A DNA stretch of 64,000 bases from Hyphomicrobiales bacterium. GTDB lineage: Bacteria > Pseudomonadota > Alphaproteobacteria > Rhizobiales > Rhizobiaceae. Numbering within the stretch: the stretch's first letter is position 1; each line of letters begins with the position of its first letter. Shown one piece after another: positions 46,701 through 55,429 of this stretch. The notes beneath the pieces are model-generated. The model had not been told where the DNA came from, searched no databases, and saw only the letters and a list, made by a program, of their open reading frames with translations. The stretch lies in the NCBI GenBank assembly GCA_900471525.1, contig UCEZ01000006.1:1-64000 (forward strand), given 5' to 3'. A program made the position numbers and the translations under genes.

Positions 46701-47001
46701 GGTCATTCCGGATGCGATGATCGGCAATACCACGTTGCAGGCTGGCGAAAAACGCCTGATCCCGCAGCCGGGTACCGGCAATCTGACCTTCGATACGCCG
46801 GCACCTGCCGAAACGATGATCGCCTATTGCCGCGAAGGCGGACTGGGTGACCAGAAGCTCTCCGTTGAGCGAGCACGCCAACTGGTGGCGGAATCGCACC
46901 TGCCGCCCACACGCGGTCTGGCGATCAACCTGGCGAAGAAGGCCGAGGACGACAAGGGCGCCAGCAGCCTGCAGGTCGTGACCTTTGAAATCAAGCAATA
47001 A
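43750..47001 (+). CDS. exported tetrahaem c-type cytochrome with C-terminal DUF4384-like domain
   Basis: The 1083-residue protein has a signal peptide (1-40, TASA before RD) and four CXXCH haem motifs: C68-H72, C212-H216, C349-H353 and C733-H737. The first three lie in cytochrome c domains, with candidate distal Met ligands such as MPY and GRMPLG. Residues about 435-760 form a domain seen in large planctomycete/proteobacterial cytochromes (RYFSYRNQYN, LLNSLSYGPKLV, FQHDGGEMIFSLPNGLQGY) that holds the fourth haem motif. Residues about 940-1083 look like DUF4384 (VGDQLSFELSS, ELQVLYVEETG, LIPQPG). ATG 43750 follows GGAGAGC. It is likely a periplasmic electron carrier. The function of the middle domain is unknown. 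Confidence 0.8.
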   Translation: MRMFDRLSGEMIRSLRLPRHVLMMAVAVLALAHCPDTASARDAFADDAYATYKANTDNGKYLFNASGCGACHGSGANTELLSGGLQMDTAIGKFYAPNISPHANGIGGWTNAQFLNAVMQGIDREGNNLYPVMPYTAYGGMKPEDVLDIKAYIDTLVQSDAVSQEHEIAFPYSRQTTITLWKRSHFNVPEYQSREERQMERGRYLVENVGGCGDCHTPRTTTYGLDLENAYAGEKGLTGAVAPDITKARMAGLASPEVFTVGLIDEGKKLSGAPLADPVMREIAHGLSVLTEKDRTAIYAFLSDREVKPPEPVAQSVTAVCKESTPAAALSGDNAALATQADAFIGKYCRNCHGPGESSQGSYPAGDLKSIAADAAFVTPGDASKSRLFTSVTSGRMPLGKRPTAEEVKSLEDWINSLNQSDLPQTAATKPDRTRPMLSYRDFIEAGLKDISTVGELDRKHMRYFSYRNQYNGMMGCEEDKTFMKRMEVLAGGFKKLLNSLSYGPKLVLPQEVEGTNGLMVRIDLRDLQWSAEDYNFLISQYFYGVDPASDASLLALTKETDTVLPIMRIDWFMANAAKPKIYNQLMKLPTQIRELEKRFQINVDENIRRRQVLRAGFADGSSGVSDHNRMLERHDMPFGGYYWKSYDFGGDVGKQVLKRFPHGPKEIEPLDAGLTAFQHDGGEMIFSLPNGLQGYYLSTAEGKQLDVGPTTIVSFRERPIGKGVEITNARSCFDCHANGILSKRDQLREHIKTSTLFSKDQQAILLDMYVPQEDLDAAYNKDRQRFVEALVKLGVTEPTPDGSAQSMLAPGNAELVTYFGDKYEDELDFEALAAEFDMKPDEFSATIKRVEDVDALRLGIDWVTTLEAGGTIPRAEVEQQFPLLLSPLMQLKPLDTTTVKLAATAQTQEVAGQTAQQTPVKAETIAAATPAYRQEKPAESKLELALHVASTTAKVGDQLSFELSSNKACELQVLYVEETGNVEVIPDAMIGNTTLQAGEKRLIPQPGTGNLTFDTPAPAETMIAYCREGGLGDQKLSVERARQLVAESHLPPTRGLAINLAKKAEDDKGASSLQVVTFEIKQ

Positions 47002-47077
47002 CGTGAAGACCGGCTGCCGATCGGCGGCCGGTCGCACTTTGTCCGGTATATTGGGATGGCATGAGAAAGACAGCGTC

Positions 47078-47974
47078 ATGAAGATGAAGATCGTGGTTGG
47101 AGCATCGCTGTTGGCATTGCTTTCTGCTGGGACTGCGTCCGCGGCGTGCGATGCTCTGGCGCAGGCGGCCGAGGCAACCAATGCTGGAAACGAAGCTCTG
47201 GCTCAGCAGATCGCCGGCCGGCCGAAGCCGGGCTGCACGACCGATGACAAGGCCATGATCAGCCGGGTGGTGGCGCTCGCATCGTTCAACCGGATTGTTG
47301 GCGCAGTCGGGCAGGGTGCCAATCTGGTGGATTTCGAGCAGGAGCTTGAGGAGATCCGCAGGAACAATGCGGCGCCATGGCAGGTTTTTGACGCGCTCGG
47401 CGACATCAATCGGGACCGCCGGGATTATGAAGCTGCCGCTCGCTACTACCAATTGGCGCTGGAAGACGCATCGAACGAAGTGCTGACGCCCGGCTGGATG
47501 GCGCCGGACGAAAAATACATTGTGCGGCTTGATCATATGGCGACCGAAATGCGGCTGGCTGCCCCGCGGCCGGTGAAACTCGCCATGCGCGGTGCCTGCA
47601 AGATCAGCTATCGTGGCGTTTCTCTGAAGAAGAAATCGACACCGGTGCGCTATGTCTTCGGCACCGCGGAATTCACCCCGGAGGGCCTGGAATCGGCCAG
47701 GGACCTGTCCGAATGCCTTAAATCCGTCAAGCCGAAGGCAATCACGCTGATTGGCCATACGGATCCGGTTGGCGCGGCACAGGCCAATCGGGTGCTGTCG
47801 CTGGAGCGTGCTGATGCCTTGGCGCAATACCTTGTTGCCGAAGGGTATGCAGGCCAGTGGACAACCGTCGGCAAGGGCGAGGACGAGCCCTTCAAGGCCG
47901 ACGATGCCAGCGCCTATGACGAGGAGACGCTCAACCAGATGAACAGGCGTGTCGAAGTCGATGTGGAGAACTGA
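47078..47974 (+). CDS. exported OmpA-like protein (peptidoglycan-associated)
   Basis: The 298-residue protein has a signal peptide (1-22, TASA before A), a helical middle with a TPR-like unit (about 103-131, FDALGDINRDRRDYEAAARYYQLAL) and a C-terminal OmpA/MotB domain (about 190-298). IGHTDPVGAAQANRVLSLERA and MNRRVEV supply the peptidoglycan-binding Asp and Arg. It should tether the complex to the cell wall. ATG 47078 has only a weak GAGAAAG ribosome site. Its stop is directly followed by the ATG of the caspase-like gene, which points to coupled translation. Confidence 0.87.
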   Translation: MKMKIVVGASLLALLSAGTASAACDALAQAAEATNAGNEALAQQIAGRPKPGCTTDDKAMISRVVALASFNRIVGAVGQGANLVDFEQELEEIRRNNAAPWQVFDALGDINRDRRDYEAAARYYQLALEDASNEVLTPGWMAPDEKYIVRLDHMATEMRLAAPRPVKLAMRGACKISYRGVSLKKKSTPVRYVFGTAEFTPEGLESARDLSECLKSVKPKAITLIGHTDPVGAAQANRVLSLERADALAQYLVAEGYAGQWTTVGKGEDEPFKADDASAYDEETLNQMNRRVEVDVEN

Positions 47975-49513
47975 ATGATGCTGCGCGGCCTGTTTCTCTC
48001 CCTTCTGGTATCCGCCACGCCCTTTAGCGCCGTGTCTGCGAAGACATATGCCCTGGTGGTCGGCATCGATGCCTATCCCTATGAGGTAAGCCTCGACGGC
48101 GCGGTCAAGGATGCCAGGGATGTCGAAGGCGCCTTGCAACGCGCTGGCGTTGATCAGATGGCGACGTTCTTCGATGCCGCGGCCCGCAAGGACGATATCC
48201 GGACCGCGTGGAGCGGCCTTGTGGACGCCGCGTCGCAAGGCGACACAATCATTTTCACCTATGCGGGCCATGGGGCGCAGATGCCGGAACTGGTCGCTGG
48301 CGACGAGGCCGACGGGTTGGACGAATTTCTGCAATTGCCCGGCTTCGACCGCGGCCGCGCCACGGAAACCGATCATGAGATCATCGTCGACAACGAGTTG
48401 AATGCCTGGTTTTCGGAAGCGGAGGCCAAGGGAGTACAGGTGCTCTTCGTTTCCGACAGTTGCCATTCTGGCGGCATGAGCCGTTCCTTTTCCGGCAAGA
48501 CTCGCCTTGCCCACGCGGTGACCGTCAAGCTGCCGGCGCCATCGGAAGAAGCGGTTTCCGGCGCGAAGGTCAAAGAGGCCGAGTTTCGTCAGGTGACGGT
48601 GCTTGCCGCTTCGCTGGAAAGCCAGCCGTCGCCGGAAGTCATCATCGACGGCGAGGCGCGCGGCGCGCTGAGCTGGAGTTTTGCCCGCGCGATCGAGGGA
48701 TCAGCCGATCGGAATCAGGATGGCCGCATCTCCCGCGTCGAGCTGGAAGACTATGTGTTCTCAAATGTGAAGCTTCAGTCCGAAGCCTTGCAGGTGCCGA
48801 ACTTCACGCCGCAACTGCCGCGCTCAGAGGACGAAGTGGTGATGCCGCTAACCCGCAGCGTCACAGTGGCAGCCGATCCGGGCGTAGCAAAAACGTACAA
48901 GCCGGTGCGTGAAACCGGCTGGGACGGTAAGCTGGCGCTGACCGTCAGTGGTTCCGATTTTGTGCCGGAAAACACGGGCGGCACAGGCGTTCCGTATCGC
49001 TGGGACGCGGCAACAGGCATCTTCTATACGCCAAACGGCGACGTTGCGGGCGAGCATATCGATGCCGCTAAGGTCCAGTCCGTCGTCGACAAGTTCATCC
49101 TGCTCGATTTCCTCAAAGCCATGGCAAGCCAGAACCCGGGCGCGGTATCGCTGACGCCGCAGAAAGACATCTATGCGGCGGGCGACAGGATTTCATTCGA
49201 TGCGCCGGCGTCGGGATACAAGAACATGGTGGTCTTCAATCTTGCCAATACCGGCCAGGTGCAGCTTCTGGACGTCCAGTCTGAGGGCACCGCCAGCGTC
49301 GAGTTCAAGCTGAGCGATTTGCAGGTGGTCGAGCCCTTCGGAGCAGACCACCTTATCGTCATTTCCACCAATGAACCGATCGATGCGATCGGTGCTGCCT
49401 TGGCAAGCAAAGCCGTGAATGCGGCGACCGTCCTGCAACTGCTGTCCACACGCATCGACGGGACCGATACCAGCGTCGCGATCCAGCCACTCTATACCCG
49501 GGAAAAGCTCTGA
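47975..49513 (+). CDS. exported caspase/metacaspase-like protease, C14 family, copy 1
   Basis: The 512-residue protein has a signal peptide (about 1-22, SAVSA before KT) and a caspase p20-like domain (about 23-260). The dyad is His99 in YAGHGAQ and Cys163 in DSCHSGG; Asp161 sits where metacaspases bind basic P1 residues. A GDEADGLDEFL segment also matches metacaspases. Residues about 300-380 are unassigned, and about 395-480 resemble DUF4384 (YAAGDRISF, GQVQLLDV). It is inferred to be periplasmic and to cleave after Arg or Lys. Its stop overlaps the next start by one base (TGATG). Confidence 0.85.
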   Translation: MMLRGLFLSLLVSATPFSAVSAKTYALVVGIDAYPYEVSLDGAVKDARDVEGALQRAGVDQMATFFDAAARKDDIRTAWSGLVDAASQGDTIIFTYAGHGAQMPELVAGDEADGLDEFLQLPGFDRGRATETDHEIIVDNELNAWFSEAEAKGVQVLFVSDSCHSGGMSRSFSGKTRLAHAVTVKLPAPSEEAVSGAKVKEAEFRQVTVLAASLESQPSPEVIIDGEARGALSWSFARAIEGSADRNQDGRISRVELEDYVFSNVKLQSEALQVPNFTPQLPRSEDEVVMPLTRSVTVAADPGVAKTYKPVRETGWDGKLALTVSGSDFVPENTGGTGVPYRWDAATGIFYTPNGDVAGEHIDAAKVQSVVDKFILLDFLKAMASQNPGAVSLTPQKDIYAAGDRISFDAPASGYKNMVVFNLANTGQVQLLDVQSEGTASVEFKLSDLQVVEPFGADHLIVISTNEPIDAIGAALASKAVNAATVLQLLSTRIDGTDTSVAIQPLYTREKL

Positions 49514-51066
49514 TGGCTGCTTTGCGCTCCACCTTGGGATTGCTGTCGTGCTTCGTTCTCCTGGGGACACAATCGCTGACGGCGAGGGCTGAGGACAGGG
49601 CTTTGCTGATCGGCATCGGAACCTATGAAAACTTGCCGGAAGACATGTTCCTGCATGGGCCGAAGAACGACGTGAAGGCCATCCATCAGCTTTTGACCGA
49701 AACACTGTCCTTTAAACCGGAGGCGATCCGCATGCTGACCGATGAGAAGGCCAGCAGGCAGGCGATGCTGTCATCGATGGATGAATGGCTGATTGCCGGA
49801 ACTGCGCCGGGCGACCGTGTCTATCTCTATTTCTCCGGTCATGGTCTCCAGGTGAAGGATGTCAGCGGTGATGAGGAAGACGGAATGGACGAAGCCATTT
49901 CGACCTACGACATCAAGGCTGATGAGACGGATTGGACGAACGTCATCCTCGATGACGACCTTGAGGCTGTATTGGAGAAATTGAAGGGCAGGGCCGTAAC
50001 GCTGGTGATCGATGCCTGCCACTCCGGCACGATTTCCCGATCATTGTCACCGCAGGCGGTGTCAGGGCTGAAAGGTGCGCGTTACCTTCCACGACCCTCC
50101 GCCAAGGCCTCCAAGCAGACTTTGACCAGGGGCTTGCGGATAGACCTCGGCGTTGTCGACAAGCCGGCGGAATTGACGGCCGGTGGCGTGACAGCCTGGA
50201 GTGCCGCGGCTCCCTATCAGGTGGCCTGGGACGATGTCAGGCTACCGATCGAGGATCGTCACGGGGTTTTCACGTCAGCATATATAGCCGGCTACAGACC
50301 AGCGGAATCCGATGGCAACGGCAACGGGCTCGTCAGCAATGCCGAACTCTTTGAATACGTAACGAAGAAATCGAAGGAATATTGCTCGGCTCAGGAAAAC
50401 TGCGACAATCTCGATCCGCAGCTGGAAAGTGTACCGGATGCGCTCGGCACCAGCGTCGCCAAGCCAGAACCATACAAGGCCGAACAGGTGGTCGCGGATC
50501 AGCCCCAGGACAAGCCAGAGCCTGTTTACCAGCAAGCGAAGGTCGAGACCGGCGTCGCGCCCGCCTATATCGACGCAAACCCAGTCGCAGCTATCGGTGA
50601 CATCGTCGGCAAGGCGGATACGGGCGACGTGATCGTTTCGCTTGATACGGGTCCCTCGCTGAAGAATGGTCAGGCCTTCAAGATCTCGATCACCAGCCAG
50701 TATGATGGCAATCTCGTCCTGCTGGACGTGAACGCAGAAGGCGTCGCGACACAGATTTTCCCGAACGACATGGCGCAGAAGATCACGCCGCTGTCGGCGG
50801 GCACGACGCTGACAATCCCGGACGATTATTACGGTTTCGATTTCGAGGCGGACGGCAGTGGCGAGAACATGCTGGTGGCGATCGTCGTGAGCGACGCCGT
50901 CAACCTGAAGGACGTGGCGCCATCGGCGCAAGGACTGAACGCCGAACTCGATAGCCGCCGGACGCTCAGTGAGATCGTCGCCAGGTTACAGAAGACCTGG
51001 ACCGGCGATGTCGAAAACCGGGGTGTTCACTGGTCTCTGGGAACGCTGAAATATACGATCAGGTAG
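49513..51066 (+). CDS. exported caspase/metacaspase-like protease, C14 family, copy 2
   Basis: The 517-residue protein has a signal peptide (about 1-26, TARA before ED), and a caspase-like domain with His110 in FSGHGLQ and Cys169 in DACHSGT. The HGLQVKDVSGDEEDGMDE stretch is the classical metacaspase pattern. A Pro/Lys/Glu-rich linker (about 320-350) leads to a DUF4384-like domain (about 375-475; GQAFKISITS, GNLVLLDVNAEG, LSAGTTLTIP). It shares architecture but little detailed sequence with copy 1, so the two are old paralogs. It is the last gene before the terminator at 51101. Confidence 0.86.
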   Translation: MAALRSTLGLLSCFVLLGTQSLTARAEDRALLIGIGTYENLPEDMFLHGPKNDVKAIHQLLTETLSFKPEAIRMLTDEKASRQAMLSSMDEWLIAGTAPGDRVYLYFSGHGLQVKDVSGDEEDGMDEAISTYDIKADETDWTNVILDDDLEAVLEKLKGRAVTLVIDACHSGTISRSLSPQAVSGLKGARYLPRPSAKASKQTLTRGLRIDLGVVDKPAELTAGGVTAWSAAAPYQVAWDDVRLPIEDRHGVFTSAYIAGYRPAESDGNGNGLVSNAELFEYVTKKSKEYCSAQENCDNLDPQLESVPDALGTSVAKPEPYKAEQVVADQPQDKPEPVYQQAKVETGVAPAYIDANPVAAIGDIVGKADTGDVIVSLDTGPSLKNGQAFKISITSQYDGNLVLLDVNAEGVATQIFPNDMAQKITPLSAGTTLTIPDDYYGFDFEADGSGENMLVAIVVSDAVNLKDVAPSAQGLNAELDSRRTLSEIVARLQKTWTGDVENRGVHWSLGTLKYTIR

Positions 51067-51100
51067 TTTCATTATTTGCTGAACGGTATCTGGGAAACAG

Positions 51101-51130
51101 AAAGGCCCGCGACGATTGTCGCGGGCCTTT
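51101..51130. terminator. bidirectional terminator between the caspase operon and aapP
   Basis: A perfect 13 bp stem (51101-51113 with 51118-51130, loop GATT) has AAA and TTT ends. It lies 35 bp after the caspase stop and 29 bp after the aapP stop on the opposite strand. Confidence 0.92.
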
Positions 51131-51158
51131 CGTTTGAACGGTAAAAAACCGCTTTGTC

Positions 51159-51935
51159 TCAGTGCAGGATCTGGCTGAGGAACAGCTTGGTGCGTTCATG
51201 CTGCGGATTGTCGAAGAAAGCTGCCGGTTCGTTCTGTTCGACGATCTGGCCCTGGTCCATGAAGATGACGCGGTTTGCAACCTGGCGGGCAAAGCCCATT
51301 TCATGGGTGACGCAGATCATCGTCATGCCTTCTTCGGCAAGACCGACCATGGTGTCGAGCACTTCCTTGATCATTTCCGGATCGAGCGCCGAGGTCGGCT
51401 CGTCGAACAGCATGACGCGCGGGTTCATGCAGAGCGAGCGAGCAATCGCGACGCGCTGCTGTTGACCACCGGACAGCTGGCCAGGATACTTGTTGGCTTG
51501 CTCGGGGATCTTGACGCGCTTGAGGAAGTGCATGGCGATTTCTTCCGCCTGCTTCTTCGGCATCTTGCGCACCCAGATCGGTGCCAGCGTGCAGTTTTCC
51601 AGGATCGTCAGGTGCGGGAACAGGTTGAAGTGCTGGAAGACCATGCCGACTTCGCGGCGCACTTCGTCGATCTTCTTCAGGTCGTTTGTGAGTTCGATGC
51701 CGTCAACGACGATCTTGCCCTTCTGGTGTTCTTCCAGCCGATTGATACAGCGGATCATCGTCGATTTGCCGGAGCCGGACGGGCCGGCAACGACGATGCG
51801 CTCGCCGCGCATGACCTTCAGGTTAATGTCACGCAGGACATGAAAATCACCATACCACTTGTTCATGCCGACGATTTCGACAGCGACATCAGTGGACGAG
51901 ACGGTCAGTTTTGATGCCAGAGCTTCAGCTGCCAT
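51159..51935 (-). CDS. aapP: general L-amino-acid ABC transporter, ATP-binding protein
   Basis: The 258-residue ATPase shows Walker [10 protein letters not shown], the [15 protein letters not shown] signature and [12 protein letters not shown]. It powers the Aap importer, together with AapQ and AapM, at the cytoplasmic face of the membrane. It is the distal gene of the aapJQMP operon, 19 bp after aapM. In Rhizobium leguminosarum this transporter takes up a wide range of L-amino acids. Confidence 0.95.
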   Translation of the reverse strand: MAAEALASKLTVSSTDVAVEIVGMNKWYGDFHVLRDINLKVMRGERIVVAGPSGSGKSTMIRCINRLEEHQKGKIVVDGIELTNDLKKIDEVRREVGMVFQHFNLFPHLTILENCTLAPIWVRKMPKKQAEEIAMHFLKRVKIPEQANKYPGQLSGGQQQRVAIARSLCMNPRVMLFDEPTSALDPEMIKEVLDTMVGLAEEGMTMICVTHEMGFARQVANRVIFMDQGQIVEQNEPAAFFDNPQHERTKLFLSQILH

Positions 51936-51954
51936 GATATTTCTCCCTCAATTG

Positions 51955-53112
51955 TTATCGTTTGTGGCCCTTGTCGAGCTTTCGTTCCATGAACCCTGAA
52001 TAGCGCGACATGCCGAAGCAGAAAAGCCAGAAAGTGAATCCGGCAAAAACGAGACCGGACAGCGGCGTGACCGGCGATGCCCAGTTGGCGTCCGAGAAGT
52101 TCTGCCGGACGATGCCGAGCAGGTCGAACATGCCGATGATCGAGACCAGCGACGTATCCTTGAATAGGCCGATGAAGGTATTGACGATGCCTGGGATCAC
52201 CAGTTTCAGCGCCTGCGGCAGGATGATCAGCCGCATCTTCTGCCAGTAGCCGAGACCCAGCGAATCCGCACCTTCCGCCTGTCCTTTCGGAATGGCCTGC
52301 AGGCCGCCGCGCACCACTTCGGCCATGTAGGCGGAAGCGAAGAACGACACACCGATCAGCGCTCGCAGGAACTTGTCGACGGTCATGCCCTGAGGCAGGA
52401 ACAGAGGTAGCATGACGCTGGCCATGAACAGGACGGTGATCAGCGGGATACCGCGGACAATCTCGATGAAGATCGTGCAGATCATCCGGATGACCGGCAT
52501 TTTCGATCGCCTGCCCAGTGCTAGAATGATGCCGAATGGCAGCGACACGGCGATGCCGACGAAGGACAGGATCAGCGTGACCATCAGGCCGCCCCAGAGC
52601 GGGGTTTCCACATAGGGAAGGCCGAGCACGCCGCCGAGCAGCAGGAAGAACGACAGGATCGGCAGCACGGCAAAGAGCAGGATCGCGTTCAGGCCCTTGT
52701 GCGGAATCTTCGGGATCAGCATTGGCACGAGCAGAGCGACGAACAGAATGCCGACCAGTGCCGGCCGCCAGCGTTCATCGATCGGGTAGCGCCCGAACAG
52801 GAACTGGTCGAATTTCGCACCGACGAAGGCCCAGCAGGCGCCGCTCCAGCCTTCCGGCTGCGAGCCCCCTTGAGCAACCGTCGCGCAAACGCCACGCCCG
52901 CCGCCTGTCCAGGAGGCGTCGATGAACAGCCATTTGATCATCGGTGGCAGGAACCAGGCAAGGAGCAGGATGGCAATGATCGTCAGCACCGTGTCCTTGG
53001 GCGTGGCGAAAAGGTTTTTCCGAAACCAGGCAACATAACCTTTTTCAAGCACGGGAGGTGCCGATTGGGCCAGCATGCTGGTGCGAACAAAATTGGTCTG
53101 GTGTGTGTTCAT
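51955..53112 (-). CDS. aapM: general L-amino-acid ABC transporter permease AapM
   Basis: The 385-residue permease has several membrane helices and a BPD_transp_1 domain in its C-terminal half. The EAA-type loop is at about [25 protein letters not shown]. The long N-terminal part, with an unusual soluble loop (about 70-110), is typical of AapM. It starts 4 bp after aapQ. Confidence 0.94.
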   Translation of the reverse strand: MNTHQTNFVRTSMLAQSAPPVLEKGYVAWFRKNLFATPKDTVLTIIAILLLAWFLPPMIKWLFIDASWTGGGRGVCATVAQGGSQPEGWSGACWAFVGAKFDQFLFGRYPIDERWRPALVGILFVALLVPMLIPKIPHKGLNAILLFAVLPILSFFLLLGGVLGLPYVETPLWGGLMVTLILSFVGIAVSLPFGIILALGRRSKMPVIRMICTIFIEIVRGIPLITVLFMASVMLPLFLPQGMTVDKFLRALIGVSFFASAYMAEVVRGGLQAIPKGQAEGADSLGLGYWQKMRLIILPQALKLVIPGIVNTFIGLFKDTSLVSIIGMFDLLGIVRQNFSDANWASPVTPLSGLVFAGFTFWLFCFGMSRYSGFMERKLDKGHKR

Positions 53113-53116
53113 GATC

Positions 53117-54310
53117 TTATCTCTCCACCAGTGCCATTTTGGCGTTGAACCAGTTCATGAACAGCGATGTCGAGAGGCTGAGCGTCAGATAGACGATGAT
53201 CCAGATACTGACGATTTCGACGGCTTGACCGGTCTGGTTGAGGATCGTTCCGCCGACGGCAACGAGATCGGCGTAGCCGATCGCGATGGCAAGCGACGAG
53301 TTTTTGGTCAGGTTGAGATATTGGCTGGTCAAAGGCGGGATGATGATCCGCATGGCCTGCGGCACGACAACGAGACGTGTGGTCAGGCCCGGACGCACGC
53401 CAAGTGCGTGGGCCGCTTCGGTCTGGCCGTGGCTGACGCCGCGAATGCCGGCGCGCACGATTTCGGCGATGAAGGCGGCTGTATAGAACGACAGGGCCAG
53501 GAACAGCGACAGGAATTCCGGCCCGACGACCGAGCCACCGGTCAGGTTGAACTTGCCGGCAATGGGAACGTCAAAGGAAATCGGCATACCCGCCAGCAGA
53601 TAGGTTAGAACCGGCAGGCCAATCACCAGACCGAGTACCGTCCAGAGCACGGGCAGGCGCTTGCCCGTTTCCATCTGCTTCTTGCTTGCATATCGGGCAA
53701 AGAAAATACTGGCGATGATGCCAATGACCAGCGCATAAAATATGAACTGCGAGCCGGCGTCAAAAACCGGACGGGGGAAGGCAAGGCCGCGATTGTTGAT
53801 GTACATGTCCAGCGGTAGCGCCAGCGAATCTCGAGGCTGCGGCAGCACGGCGAGAACGCCGGAGTACCAGAAGAAGATGACGAGCAGCGGTGGAATGTTA
53901 CGGAAAACCTCGACATAGACCATCGACAGTTTGGCGATCAACCAGTTCTTCGACAGCCGGCCGATGCCGACCAGAAAGCCGATGATCGTTGCTGTGATGA
54001 TGCCGGTAACCGCGACGAGGATGGTGTTGAGGAAGCCGACGACGAGCGCCCTGCCATAGGTCGAATCACTCGTGAACGCGATCAGCGATTGGCCAACGTC
54101 AAAGCCCGCACGCCCATTCAGAAAGCCGTAGCCGGATGCGATGTTGGCACGCTTGAGATTTTCGATGGTGTTGGTGGTCACCCAGTAGACGAACAAGACG
54201 AGCAAAAGCAGCGTGATACCTTGGTATATCCAACCGCGGACTTTTGGATCGTTTAGAATCGAACCGGTCGGCTTGTCCTTGCCGGGCGGAATCGTGGCGT
54301 CAATTGTCAT
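53117..54310 (-). CDS. aapQ: general L-amino-acid ABC transporter permease AapQ
   Basis: The 397-residue permease has about eight hydrophobic segments. The first half contains [24 protein letters not shown], and the EAA loop reads [19 protein letters not shown]. Like AapM it is longer than most polar-amino-acid permeases, because of an insertion between helices. It lies between aapJ and aapM; the aapJ-aapQ gap is 93 bp. Confidence 0.94.
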   Translation of the reverse strand: MTIDATIPPGKDKPTGSILNDPKVRGWIYQGITLLLLVLFVYWVTTNTIENLKRANIASGYGFLNGRAGFDVGQSLIAFTSDSTYGRALVVGFLNTILVAVTGIITATIIGFLVGIGRLSKNWLIAKLSMVYVEVFRNIPPLLVIFFWYSGVLAVLPQPRDSLALPLDMYINNRGLAFPRPVFDAGSQFIFYALVIGIIASIFFARYASKKQMETGKRLPVLWTVLGLVIGLPVLTYLLAGMPISFDVPIAGKFNLTGGSVVGPEFLSLFLALSFYTAAFIAEIVRAGIRGVSHGQTEAAHALGVRPGLTTRLVVVPQAMRIIIPPLTSQYLNLTKNSSLAIAIGYADLVAVGGTILNQTGQAVEIVSIWIIVYLTLSLSTSLFMNWFNAKMALVER

Positions 54311-54403
54311 TCAGAGCCTCTTTCCCCTGTTCGCCCTGTTTCGAGCGATTCTTATTTTTGGGAGAGAAAGCGGCCGGAGCCGCTTTCCCGTTGTCAGTTG
54401 GTC

Positions 54404-55429
54404 TTAACGGACCGGCGGTGCGTACTGGATGCCGCCCTTGCTCCACAGAGCATTCAGGCCACGCTCGATCTTCAGCGGGCTGCCGGTACCGATATTGCGG
54501 TCGAAGACTTCGCCATAGTTGCCCACGGCCTTGATGACCTTCACGGCCCAGTCGTTGTCGAGGCCGAGATCGGTGCCGATCTTGGTGTCGGCTTCGACAC
54601 CGAGGAAGCGCTGAATGTCCGGGTTGGTCGATTTCTTCATTTCCTCGACGTTAGCCGAGGTGATGCCGAAGTCCTCGGCGCCGACAAGCGCGTAGTGAAC
54701 CCAGGAAACGATGTCGAACCACTGGTCGTCGCCCTGACGAACGGCCGGGCCAAGCGGCTCCTTCGAAATGATTTCCGGCAGGATGATATGATCGTCCGGA
54801 GCTGCCAGCGTCAGGCGCAGCGAATACAGGCCCGACTGGTCGGTCGTGTAGACGTCGCAACGGCCGGCGTCATAGGCAGCGTTCACTTCTTCGAGCTTTT
54901 CGAACACGACCGGGTTGTACTGAAGGTTGTTGGCCTTGAAATAGTCGGCAAGGTTCAGTTCGGTTGTCGTGCCGGTCTGGACGCAGACGGCGGCGCCGGA
55001 CAGTTCGAGAGCCGACTTCACGTTCAGCGACTTGCGGACCATGAAGCCCTGGCCGTCATAGTAGTTGACAGCGCGGAAATTGAAGCCGAGCGCGGTGTCG
55101 CGGTTGATCGTCCAGGTCGTGTTACGGGCCAGAACGTCGACTTCGCCGGATTGAAGCGCCGGGAAACGGTCCTTGGCGGAGGTCGGCGTGTATTTAACCT
55201 TGGTCGCATCGCCGAAAATGGCAGCCGCAATTGCCTTGCAGTAATCGACGTCGAAGCCGCTCCAGTTGCCGGATGCGTCAGGAGAAGCAAAGCCGGTCAG
55301 GCCGGTGTTGACGCCGCACTGCAGGAAGCCCTTTGCCTTGACGTCGCCAAGGGTCGTAGCGGACGCGGCCTGGGCACCGATCCCCATAACGGCAGCGCCG
55401 ATAAGCGCTGTCAGAATTCTTTTTGCCAT
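54404..55429 (-). CDS. aapJ: general L-amino-acid ABC transporter, periplasmic binding protein
   Basis: The 341-residue protein has a signal peptide (about 1-23, MAKRILTALIGAAVMG, ending AASA) and an SBP_bac_3 domain: KGFLQCGVNTGLTGFASPD, then GFDVDYCKAIAAAIFGD. It captures amino acids in the periplasm. The frame remains open upstream to 55492; the ATG at 55429 gives the signal sequence. It heads the operon and is divergent from metC, as reported in R. leguminosarum. Confidence 0.95.
   Translation of the reverse strand: MAKRILTALIGAAVMGIGAQAASATTLGDVKAKGFLQCGVNTGLTGFASPDASGNWSGFDVDYCKAIAAAIFGDATKVKYTPTSAKDRFPALQSGEVDVLARNTTWTINRDTALGFNFRAVNYYDGQGFMVRKSLNVKSALELSGAAVCVQTGTTTELNLADYFKANNLQYNPVVFEKLEEVNAAYDAGRCDVYTTDQSGLYSLRLTLAAPDDHIILPEIISKEPLGPAVRQGDDQWFDIVSWVHYALVGAEDFGITSANVEEMKKSTNPDIQRFLGVEADTKIGTDLGLDNDWAVKVIKAVGNYGEVFDRNIGTGSPLKIERGLNALWSKGGIQYAPPVR

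Noticed and set aside
45010-47181. 723-codon minus-strand frame opposite the cytochrome gene
   Set aside because: The plus strand carries four CXXCH motifs and a signal peptide; the antisense product resembles nothing.
42443-51066. Calling the redox-protease unit a bacterial apoptosis pathway
   Set aside because: The components share families with NOX, cytochrome c and caspases, but the caspase-like proteins are exported metacaspase-type proteases and nothing in the sequence shows a death function.
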